Source: Agathobaculum sp.
GTDB lineage: Bacteria; Bacillota; Clostridia; Oscillospirales; Butyricicoccaceae
Assembly: GCF_022775115.1 (NCBI RefSeq)
Contig: NZ_JALFLA010000069.1
Location: forward strand, 1-34,937
Length of the DNA stretch: 34,937 nucleotides
Reading direction: 5' to 3'
Every line of letters begins with the position of its first letter. Position 1 is the first letter of the stretch. The notes beneath the pieces were generated by a model, which searched no databases, was not told where the DNA came from, and worked only from the letters and a program-made list of their open reading frames with translations. The position numbers were made by a program, and so were the translations under genes. Positions 1 through 5,090 of this stretch are shown here, in pieces.

Positions 1-35
1 CAGAAATGATAAAAGCCGCCTGAATAGGCGGCGTG

Positions 36-65
36 TTGACACTCTGCGGCGCACGATGGTATAAT
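36..65 (+). promoter_or_regulatory. Sigma-A promoter of the small toxin transcript
   Basis: A perfect -35 TTGACA at 36-41 and a perfect -10 TATAAT at 60-65 are separated by 18 bases. The promoter points at the 24-codon ORF at 131. The expected start of transcription is near 72, giving a leader of about 60 bases that can fold over the ribosome binding site. Confidence 0.8.
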
Positions 66-102
66 AAGTCGGGCGCTGTCGTTCCCAGCGGCGGGCGGTT
101 GG

Positions 103-125
103 CCACTCTCCTGTAAAGGAGGTGG
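103..125 (+). promoter_or_regulatory. Hairpin sequestering the toxin Shine-Dalgarno
   Basis: Bases 103-112 (CCACTCTCCT) can pair with 117-125 (AGGAGGTGG), with a single bulged T, across the four-base loop GTAA, a GNRA-type tetraloop. The 3' arm contains the whole Shine-Dalgarno sequence of the ORF at 131, so the folded mRNA should be poorly translated. Masking of the ribosome site is characteristic of type I toxin mRNAs. Confidence 0.6.
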
Positions 126-130
126 TGCAT

Positions 131-205
131 ATGGGTCAAAAACTCGTTCGAGTTCTGATATGGGCAATCATTTTGCTACATATTTTGACTATAAATGCGA
201 AATAA
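131..205 (+). CDS. 24-aa hydrophobic peptide, candidate type I toxin
   Basis: A short ORF encodes a basic N-terminus (MGQKLVR) followed by an uninterrupted hydrophobic stretch (VLIWAIILLHILTI) and a short polar tail. It has a very strong Shine-Dalgarno (AAGGAGGTGG) seven bases before the ATG, a near-consensus promoter upstream, and a convergent antisense promoter downstream. This is the layout of TxpA/BsrG-type and Clostridium type I toxin-antitoxin modules, in which a small membrane peptide is silenced by an antisense RNA overlapping its 3' UTR. The sequence itself does not match a peptide family I can name. It lies next to a phage endolysin, so it is probably prophage-borne. Toxicity is inference from architecture only. 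Confidence 0.6.
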   Translation: MGQKLVRVLIWAIILLHILTINAK

Positions 206-281
206 CCGCCCCATCAGCCAAAATGTAGCGGTTATTTCATAGCAACTACTTTAGGCCACCGCTCGTCGGCAGCGTCCCTTT
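195..281 (-). ncRNA. Putative antisense antitoxin RNA
   Basis: A minus-strand promoter (-35 TTGACT at 310-315, -10 TATAAT at 288-293, 16-base spacer) should start an RNA near 281 that runs back through 254-262 and the inverted repeat at 200-237 into the end of the toxin ORF, about 85 nt. No ORF is visible in it. Such an RNA would pair with the 3' end of the toxin transcript. The start and end are estimated from promoter and terminator positions. Confidence 0.5.
200..237. terminator. Bidirectional terminator shared by toxin mRNA and antisense RNA
   Basis: A perfect 10-bp inverted repeat (AAATAACCGC at 200-209, GCGGTTATTT at 228-237) overlaps the toxin stop codon. Either strand gives a stable stem followed by a T-rich stretch, so it can end both convergent transcripts and defines a region of RNA-RNA overlap. 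Confidence 0.6.
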
Positions 282-287
282 GTATGT

Positions 288-315
288 ATTATACCACACG
301 CGCCGCCAAAGTCAA
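288..315 (-). promoter_or_regulatory. Antisense RNA promoter
   Basis: On the minus strand, TTGACT (310-315) and a perfect TATAAT (288-293) are spaced 16 bases apart, facing the toxin gene. Confidence 0.7.
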
Positions 316-350
316 GGCGGGGCGTTTTTATTTGCCCCGGGAAAGGAAAA

Positions 351-1250
351 ATGATGAAAATCTTACTGATTGCCGGGCACGGCGGCACGCCATATGACCC
401 CGGCGCGGTGGCCAACGGCTACACCGAGGCGGTGGAAACCCGCCGCCTGATGTTCGCGGTCGCGCCGCTGCTGCGGGCATACGGCTTCGCGGTCGATATC
501 TACGACCAGCACAAGGATGCGTACAAGGTGGTAAGGCAGGGCGGCAGCCTGCCGCTGGACGGCGTGGACTATGCGCTGGAATTTCACCTGAACGCGGCGG
601 CGAAGGACTACACCGGTGACGGGCGCACGACCGGCACGGAGATCTGGATTCACACCAGCGAGAAAAGCGACGGCGTGGAGCAGGCCATCCTGCGGCGCAT
701 GGCCGCGCTGGGCTTCCGCAATCGCGGCGTCAAGCGCTCGGGCGGCTTCGCGGTGCAGCGGCATTGCACCGGGCGCGGCGTGTCTCACGCGCTGATCGAG
801 ACATGTTTTGTGGACGACAAGGACGATATGACCTTGTACAAGGCGAGATTCAACGATATCGCCCGCGCGATTGCGGACGGTGTGGCAGAGGGCTTTGGCA
901 AGGCAGTTGTGGAAAAGGAGGAGAACGAAGTGGTACAGAAGAAAAACGTGCGCATCGACGGCAAGGCGTATGAATGCGCCTGCATCGTAAAGAACGATGA
1001 GAACTACGTCCGTCTGCGCGATTTTACACAGGCCGGGTACGGCATCAGCTATGATGCAAAGACGGGCATGCCCGGCGTATTTGCGCCGCAGACGCGCACG
1101 GATGTGCCCGCCGCGAGCGATGAGGTGCAGGCCGCGGTAGACAAGCTGCAGACCGTATGCGGGCTGGAGGAGCAGACGATAGCGTATCTGCTGCGGTATC
1201 AGTACGGCGACGCGCTGCTGAAAAAGCTGGCAGCGGCGGTCGTGAAATAG
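351..1250 (+). CDS. Phage-type N-acetylmuramoyl-L-alanine amidase (endolysin)
   Basis: This is a 299-aa Amidase_3 family zinc hydrolase that cuts the amide bond between N-acetylmuramic acid and L-alanine in peptidoglycan. The expected metal ligands are visible as H10 (AGHGG), E26 and H79 (EFHLNA), with the catalytic glutamate E150 in LIETCFV. The catalytic domain covers about residues 1-185. After a charged linker, residues 200-295 probably form a C-terminal wall-binding or oligomerisation region of unknown family. There is no signal peptide, as expected for an endolysin that needs a holin. The start is ATG ATG; the second ATG (354) is better spaced from GGAAAGG. A strong terminator follows. 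Its place beside a toxin-like module and AT-rich cargo suggests the lysis end of a prophage. Confidence 0.85.
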   Translation: MMKILLIAGHGGTPYDPGAVANGYTEAVETRRLMFAVAPLLRAYGFAVDIYDQHKDAYKVVRQGGSLPLDGVDYALEFHLNAAAKDYTGDGRTTGTEIWIHTSEKSDGVEQAILRRMAALGFRNRGVKRSGGFAVQRHCTGRGVSHALIETCFVDDKDDMTLYKARFNDIARAIADGVAEGFGKAVVEKEENEVVQKKNVRIDGKAYECACIVKNDENYVRLRDFTQAGYGISYDAKTGMPGVFAPQTRTDVPAASDEVQAAVDKLQTVCGLEEQTIAYLLRYQYGDALLKKLAAAVVK

Positions 1251-1297
1251 TGTTCAAGTTGGACACAAGAAAGCCCCGGCCGGGAGGCCGGGGCTAA
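1250..1297 (+). terminator. Repeat unit plus terminator after the endolysin
   Basis: A dyad-like GTGTTCAA...GACAC element starts at the endolysin stop codon. It is followed by a perfect 10-bp stem (1272-1281 with 1286-1295, loop GGGA) and AATTATTT. A closely related unit lies at 2910-2958. Confidence 0.75.
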
Positions 1298-1392
1298 TTA
1301 TTTATGATTTGCTCATTCGTGGTCAAATCTATGCATAAATAGCGATATAGATAATAAAACAAATCTTTTCTGTCTATAACTTCAATTTTTGA

Positions 1393-1434
1393 TGTGGATA
1401 AATGGGGGTGGAGCTGTGCAAAACCTGTGGAGAA
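1393..1434 (+). promoter_or_regulatory. Three phased DnaA-box-like sites
   Basis: TGTGGATAA (1393-1401), TGTGCAAAA (1415-1423) and TGTGGAGAA (1426-1434) lie in the same orientation. The first two fit the DnaA-box consensus in reverse (TGTGNAWAA) and the third has one mismatch. Their starts are 22 and 11 bases apart, so they face the same side of the helix. They precede the promoter of the Panacea gene. They could bind DnaA or another repressor, or be a replication-origin relic. Confidence 0.35.
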
Positions 1435-1449
1435 ATTTACGAAAAGTTA

Positions 1450-1477
1450 TTGAATTCTATCATAGTCGTGATAAAAT
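1450..1477 (+). promoter_or_regulatory. Promoter of the Panacea-domain operon
   Basis: TTGAAT (1450-1455) and TAAAAT (1472-1477) are separated by 16 bases, just before the strong Shine-Dalgarno AAAGGAGGTG near 1485-1494 and the ATG at 1500. Confidence 0.5.
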
Positions 1478-1499
1478 AAAGGGGAAAGGAGGTGGGCGT

Positions 1500-1937
1500 A
1501 TGTATACCGCTAAACAAGTTGCTCGATATATCATCAATAAGTGTTCGGTTGAGGAGAATCCGGTTAGTAACCTAAAACTGCAAAAACTGCTCTACTTTGT
1601 TTGGGTCGAGTATCGCAAAAGTGCGCATGCAAGATTGTTTAATGATAAGATTTTTGCATGGCAGTTTGGGCCGGTCGTTCCTGAAGTGTATTATGATTAC
1701 TGTGCTTACGGGGGCATGGATATTGATGTCCGGTATAATGGTGATGAAATAGGGATTGCCGAGGAGGATGCAGCAGTTTTGGATGCATCGCTCGCCAAGT
1801 ATCGGAATTATTCGGTCAGCCGGTTGGTTGATATGACGCATGCAAAGGGAAAACCGTGGTATCAGGTCTATGTTGAACAGAGGGGAGTAAAAAAAGAAAT
1901 TCCGTTTAGCTTAATTGAACAGATGGAGTGCCGGTAA
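1500..1937 (+). CDS. Panacea-domain (DUF4065, SocA/GepA-like) putative antitoxin
   Basis: The 145-aa protein has the hallmarks of the Panacea domain: YTAKQVARYIINKC at the start, then SNLKLQKLLYFVW and the conserved FAWQFGPVVPEVYYDY segment, ending with an LIEQM tail. Panacea proteins include SocA and the PanA antitoxins, which neutralise many unrelated toxins encoded next to them (PanAT systems). The start chosen is the ATG at 1500 behind AAAGGAGGTG; the frame is open further upstream but the DnaA-like sites and promoter lie there. Its stop overlaps the start of the next gene (TAATG), so the two are translationally coupled. Base composition is far more AT-rich than the chromosome to the right, pointing to recent acquisition. 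The antitoxin role is inferred from family and gene order. Confidence 0.75.
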   Translation: MYTAKQVARYIINKCSVEENPVSNLKLQKLLYFVWVEYRKSAHARLFNDKIFAWQFGPVVPEVYYDYCAYGGMDIDVRYNGDEIGIAEEDAAVLDASLAKYRNYSVSRLVDMTHAKGKPWYQVYVEQRGVKKEIPFSLIEQMECR

Positions 1938-2902
1938 TGCTATCTGAACAAACGAGAGAGCGAGAAACCCAATTAAAGAACCTCTTGCGAGAACTGTCAA
2001 ACGAAGCGATAGATGAGGAAAAATGTGAAGCAATTACAAGTCGATTTGCTGCTATATATGAGGGCGGTTTCCGCCATCGCTACTCTGTGTTTCACCCACT
2101 GTTACAAGAGATTATTGCTTCATCAGATGCAGAACAAGGCGTTTCGGAGTTCCTCACTGTGAATCTGAATACGATAAGCAAGTATATTGAAAATAGATAT
2201 ATCAATGATGGCCAGGGTGAGCATAGCAAGATCTATCGTCCTATTTTTAAGCTTTGTGACCATATAAATTTGGAGCTAACCCGCATAAATGAGCAGCGCA
2301 ATCAAGAAAACAGGTTGTGTCAGTTGTATGTCCAAATTGAACAGGCTCAACATAATTTGGAGCTCGCTAGGACAGATGCGGAGGAAGCCCGCAAACAAGT
2401 GAATAAAGCCCAAACTGACATACTGGCAATTTTGAGTATTTTTTCGGCGGTTATCTTGGCTTTTATGGGTGGGACGACCTTCTTGAGCGGTGCAATGAGC
2501 AGCATCAGCGAAACACGAATTTATAAGTTCGTAATTGCCTGTTGCGTCTGTGGATTGATCATTTTCAATACGATTTTTCTATTGCTATACATTGTGTCGA
2601 AAATTATTGAAAAGCCAATCTATGCGCGATGTGAATCGCCTGATTGTACTTGTGATAATGGGCGTCCGCAATGTTGCGCATTGAACCGGGTACGAAAAAG
2701 GCTGCCATATGTCTTTTATTTTAACGTTTGTATATTAGCACTGCTGATTTCGACCGTTATCATACGGTACGCTGCTCCCACAGTGAAAGAATGGGCTCAT
2801 AATCATGAAGTATCCAGTTTGTCGGGGGCTGGGGATTCCTTGGGAAACGATGTTGGAGATGGGTATGACGCCAATCCGGAGCATGCGCAAGCAACACAAT
2901 GA
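1937..2902 (+). CDS. Coiled-coil three-TM protein, putative membrane toxin partner
   Basis: The 321-aa protein belongs to no family I can name. Residues 1-110 are predicted helical and charged, 115-160 look like a coiled coil (QIEQAQHNLELARTDAEEAR), and hydrophobic segments lie at about 163-185, 198-222 and 257-277. Between the last two is a cysteine cluster (C232, C237, C239, C246, C247) that could bind a metal. The C-terminal 35 residues are polar and acidic. The ATG at 1937 overlaps the antitoxin-like gene's stop, with GGAG eight bases upstream; a GTG at 1928 is an alternative. Being the only partner of a Panacea protein in a low-GC cassette ended by a terminator, it is the best candidate for the toxin or defence effector, acting at the membrane. 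That function is inference. Confidence 0.6.
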   Translation: MLSEQTRERETQLKNLLRELSNEAIDEEKCEAITSRFAAIYEGGFRHRYSVFHPLLQEIIASSDAEQGVSEFLTVNLNTISKYIENRYINDGQGEHSKIYRPIFKLCDHINLELTRINEQRNQENRLCQLYVQIEQAQHNLELARTDAEEARKQVNKAQTDILAILSIFSAVILAFMGGTTFLSGAMSSISETRIYKFVIACCVCGLIIFNTIFLLLYIVSKIIEKPIYARCESPDCTCDNGRPQCCALNRVRKRLPYVFYFNVCILALLISTVIIRYAAPTVKEWAHNHEVSSLSGAGDSLGNDVGDGYDANPEHAQATQ

Positions 2903-2909
2903 AATAATG

Positions 2910-2958
2910 GTGTTCAATTTGAACACAGGAAAGCCCGAGGCGTAATGCCTCGGGCTTT
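2910..2958 (+). terminator. Repeat unit plus terminator after the PanAT-like pair
   Basis: A GTGTTCAA...GAACAC dyad at 2910-2926 is followed by a perfect 12-bp stem (2930-2941 with 2947-2958, loop GTAAT). The first 28 bases match 1250-1277 at about 24 positions. Confidence 0.75.
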
Positions 2959-2970
2959 GTATTATCTGTT

Positions 2971-3123
2971 TTAACAATTAGCGCCACCAAGCTGCGAAAT
3001 CACGATCTTTGCGGCTTGCGATAAGGTACAATAAATTGCGCATAACTCGTGATAGCACTCGGCTTGCGGATTGGGGTTTTTGATTTTTACGGGGTATTGC
3101 AGTCTCTTGTCATAGGACCACAT
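2971..3123 (-). pseudogene. cotJC: Broken cotJC (manganese-catalase-like spore coat protein), N-terminal remnant
   Basis: The 50-codon frame starts MWSYDKRLQYPVKIKNPNPQ, the signature N-terminus of CotJC, the Mn-catalase-like protein of the spore coat. After a 16-residue foreign stretch it resumes AAKIVISQLGG, which in CotJC directly follows NPNP. Removing the 48 bp between two copies of CGGCTTGCG (3012-3020 and 3060-3068) restores a normal CotJC start. The frame then stops at a TAA only 12 bases from the terminator of the accessory cassette, so about three quarters of the roughly 190-aa protein is missing. Its ATG overlaps the stop of the cotJB-like frame (TGATG), as in an intact cotJ operon. 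The family match is from memory of CotJC sequences, not a search. Confidence 0.55.
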
Positions 3124-3275
3124 CAGCAATCAGCTCCTTCCCGCGGCCACGGGTCGTCGATCCATGTCCAGCGGCCGCTTCGGGTGTCTACCTCGCGCGT
3201 GGTCAGTGGGCCGAAGCGATCCTCATATTCGGCGGCGATATGTTGCAACAAGTTTGCAACATATTCCGTATGCAT
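3123..3275 (-). pseudogene. cotJB: Truncated cotJB (spore coat assembly protein), C-terminal remnant
   Basis: The 50-codon frame carries the CotJB C-terminal half: an AAEYEDRFGPLT segment, then GRWTWIDDPWP and a final PREGADC. CotJB proteins are usually about 80-90 aa, so the N-terminal 35-40 residues are gone. An in-frame TGA lies four codons before the first ATG (3275) and no Shine-Dalgarno precedes it. The lost part would have started close to a perfect 11-bp inverted repeat at 3238-3264. It overlaps the cotJC remnant in the normal cotJB-cotJC manner, so both are read as the decayed tail of one operon. Intact copies may exist elsewhere in the genome. A small unrelated phage gene pair is the alternative. 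Confidence 0.5.
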
Positions 3276-3374
3276 ACGCCATTTTCATCTGTTATATCCG
3301 TTTTAGTGCGAAAGTGAAATCCATCACTTTTAATGTTCCTCAAAAGGGAATACCCATAAAAACCCGTCAAACAC
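3276..3374. other. Non-coding junction between cotJ remnant and tRNA terminator
   Basis: I see no gene here. The only structure is a 7-bp dyad AAAGTGA (3311-3317) / TCACTTT (3324-3330), which could be a regulator site or the relic of the cotJ promoter region. Confidence 0.35.
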
Positions 3375-3406
3375 GCAAAAAAGCCGCCATAAAGGCGGCT
3401 TTTTAG
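3375..3406 (-). terminator. Rho-independent terminator of tRNA-Val
   Basis: On the minus strand, directly after the tRNA, AAAAAGCCGCC pairs with GGCGGCTTTTTT around a short loop and ends in six T residues. The arrangement is that of a textbook intrinsic terminator. Confidence 0.85.
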
Positions 3407-3407
3407 A

Positions 3408-3484
3408 TGGTGGAGTTGAAGGGGCTCGAACCCTTGACCTCTCGCGTGTGAGGCGAACGCTCTGACCAGCTGAGCTACAACTCC
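3408..3484 (-). tRNA. tRNA-Val (anticodon CAC), CCA encoded
   Basis: Read on the minus strand, the gene begins GGAGTTGTAGCTCAG and ends CAACTCC-A-CCA. The acceptor stem GGAGTTG/CAACTCC pairs perfectly, the T arm contains GGTTCGAGCCC, and the anticodon stem TTCGC/GCGAG frames the loop CTCACAC. That puts CAC at positions 34-36, reading GUG valine codons. The 3' CCA is encoded in the DNA. It is a single-gene unit with its own promoter (3502-3530) and terminator. It lies at the boundary between the accessory segment and conserved chromosome, so its 3' end is a plausible integration target, although I see no duplicated att core in the window. Confidence 0.95.
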
Positions 3485-3501
3485 GTTTTGGCTACTCCAC
3501 T

Positions 3502-3530
3502 ACTATACCAGAAAAAAACGAAGTTTGCAA
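3502..3530 (-). promoter_or_regulatory. Promoter of tRNA-Val
   Basis: On the minus strand, -35 TTGCAA (3525-3530) and -10 TATAGT (3502-3507) are separated by 17 bases and lie 17 bases before the tRNA 5' end. Confidence 0.75.
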
Positions 3531-3542
3531 GCCCTTTTCTAC

Positions 3543-3671
3543 TCAGCCCTGCCGATTTTTATCCAGACGGCCGAGCAGCGCGACCGCAAGCGCGATCAGC
3601 CCGAGCACCGTGAAGATGCCCGCCATGCCCTGCGCGAGCAGATGGATCGCCAGTATGACCGTTTGCTGCAT
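3543..3671 (-). CDS. 42-aa OadG-like membrane subunit
   Basis: This is a single-spanning peptide: MQQTVILAIHLLAQG, then a hydrophobic helix (about residues 15-35) and a basic tail ending DKNRQG. OadG/gamma subunits of sodium-pumping decarboxylases are small one-TM proteins that link the beta pump to the alpha subunit, and the GMAGIFTVLGLIALAVALL helix fits that family. The ATG at 3671 is preceded by GGGAGCG. It begins 19 bases after the OadB-like stop, so they form one operon. It lacks the usual C-terminal metal-binding and proline/alanine-rich tail, so it is unusually short. The frame extends upstream to 3767 but only as an overlap of the beta-subunit gene. Confidence 0.5.
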   Translation of the reverse strand: MQQTVILAIHLLAQGMAGIFTVLGLIALAVALLGRLDKNRQG

Positions 3672-3690
3672 CGTAATATCGCTCCCTTCT

Positions 3691-4818
3691 TCACATAAAG
3701 AACCCGAGGATGACGCCGCCTGCGACGACCGACGCGATCTGCCCCGCCACATTTGCGCCTGCCGCATGCATCAGCAGGTGGTTGGTACAGTCGGCTTCCA
3801 TGCCGAGCCGCTCGATCACACGCGCGGACATGGGGAAGGCCGATATGCCCGCCGCCCCGACCATCGGATTGACCTTGTTTTTGCAGAACAGGTTGAGCAG
3901 CTTGGCGAACAGCACTCCGCCGACCGAATCGAGCACGAACGCCAGCAGTCCGAGGCACAGGATGAGCAGCGTTTCCGGGGTGACGAATTGCTCAGCGCGC
4001 ATGGAAAATGAGATCGTCAGGCCGAGCAGCAGGGTGATGAGGTTGGCCAGCTCGTGCTGCGCGGTTTCGGACAGGCTGTGCAGCACGCCGCACTCGCGGA
4101 TCAGGTTGCCGAACATCAGAAAGCCGACGAGCGAGACCGACGCGGGCGCGACCAATCCCGCAATGATGGATACGATGATCGGAAACAGGATGCGCGTGCG
4201 GCGGCTGACCGCGCCGGGCGCATAGCGCATGTGCATCGCGCGCTCCTTTTCACTCGTCACCAGCTTGACGGCAAACGGCTGGATGATGGGCACAAGCGCC
4301 ATATAACTGTATGCCGCCACTGCGATCGCACCGGTGTAGCGCGAGCCGAGCACTTGGGAGACAAGGATGCTGGTCGGCCCGTCGGCCGCACCGATGATGC
4401 CGATGGAGGCCGCGTCGCGGATGTCAAAGCCGAGCGCCGCCGCCGCAATGATGGTCAGAAAAATACCGACCTGCGCGGCCGCGCCAAACAGGAACAGCTT
4501 GGGATCGGCCAGCAGCGGGCCAAAGTCTATCATCGCGCCGATGCCGATGAACAGCAGCAGCGGCAGCGCTTCGCTGGCCTCGATGCCCGTCTCGAACAGC
4601 CACTGGATGATGCCGTGCGCCTGCCCGCCGCCCTGCGTCACCTGATTGAGCACACCCGACAGCGGCAGATTGACCAGTATCGCGCCAAAGCCCATCGGCA
4701 GCAGCAGCGCCGGCTCATACTGCTTTTGGATGGCCAGCCAGATCAGCAGGCCGCCCACGCCGAGCATCACCGCCTGCTGCCATGTCAGCGAGAGCACACC
4801 CTCATACAAAAATGCCAT
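3691..4818 (-). CDS. OadB-family sodium ion-translocating decarboxylase beta subunit-like protein
   Basis: The 375-aa polytopic membrane protein matches OadB/GcdB/MmdB beta subunits, which couple decarboxylation of carboxybiotin to Na+ export. Residues 139-155 carry the signature IGIIGAADGPTSILVSQ; D146 corresponds to the essential aspartate of this motif. A second conserved region is near the C-terminus (NPMVGAAGISAFPMSARV, HAAGANVAGQI). The ATG at 4818 has GGGGG upstream; the longer frame to 4941 crosses the leader terminator and is rejected. No biotin-dependent alpha (carboxyltransferase) subunit lies next to it, only the 42-aa gamma-like gene. It sits behind a riboswitch resembling yybP-ykoY, so the pump, or a divergent cation exporter built on it, may answer manganese rather than carbon metabolism. 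The family call is firm; the substrate is open. Confidence 0.85.
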   Translation of the reverse strand: MAFLYEGVLSLTWQQAVMLGVGGLLIWLAIQKQYEPALLLPMGFGAILVNLPLSGVLNQVTQGGGQAHGIIQWLFETGIEASEALPLLLFIGIGAMIDFGPLLADPKLFLFGAAAQVGIFLTIIAAAALGFDIRDAASIGIIGAADGPTSILVSQVLGSRYTGAIAVAAYSYMALVPIIQPFAVKLVTSEKERAMHMRYAPGAVSRRTRILFPIIVSIIAGLVAPASVSLVGFLMFGNLIRECGVLHSLSETAQHELANLITLLLGLTISFSMRAEQFVTPETLLILCLGLLAFVLDSVGGVLFAKLLNLFCKNKVNPMVGAAGISAFPMSARVIERLGMEADCTNHLLMHAAGANVAGQIASVVAGGVILGFFM

Positions 4819-4884
4819 AGGAACCCCCTTGTTTGCACACACGGATGGAGACTGGAACGCCGGGGAGCAGGACAGGCCGCGGAT

Positions 4885-5020
4885 AAAAAAACAGACCTTC
4901 GCCTCCCGCTTGGGAAACGAAGGTCTGGTCGTTTGATGCAAAGCCAGAGCGGCGGCCGCCCATGCTTGTTGACTCTGCCGCGCGGCCGTGCCGCGCCGAC
5001 TACTCCCCTTTGTTTACCTG
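4885..5020 (-). promoter_or_regulatory. yybP-ykoY-like (Mn2+) riboswitch with intrinsic terminator
   Basis: The leader RNA has the two conserved blocks of yybP-ykoY aptamers: AAAGGGGAGTAG (5000-5011) and GTCAACA (4967-4973), separated by GC-rich stems. The P1 stem can form between 5007-5018 and 4913-4923. Bases 4918-4926 instead pair with 4893-4901 to make a terminator followed by seven T residues (4885-4891). The two folds share 4918-4923 and exclude each other. Ligand binding should stabilise P1 and allow read-through, an ON switch, as known for this Mn2+-sensing class. The assignment rests on motif recognition by eye. Confidence 0.7.
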
Positions 5021-5021
5021 C

Positions 5022-5051
5022 ATGGTAACATGGGGACAAACCGCTTGTCAA
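5022..5051 (-). promoter_or_regulatory. Promoter of the riboswitch-OadB transcript
   Basis: On the minus strand, TTGACA (5046-5051) and TACCAT (5022-5027) are separated by 18 bases, ending just before the aptamer. Confidence 0.6.
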
Positions 5052-5090
5052 GCGCAAAATGCGCTAAAATTCCGTTAAGGTGCGCAGCGC

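Noticed and set aside
4885-5020. T-box leader
   Set aside because: No T-box consensus and the downstream gene is not an amino-acid gene; the AAAGGGGAGTAG/GTCAACA pair fits yybP-ykoY better.
4054-5028. Long plus-strand open frame across the OadB-like gene
   Set aside because: Antisense shadow in GC-rich DNA; arginine/glutamine/histidine-rich composition, no domain, and it crosses the riboswitch and terminator of the real gene.
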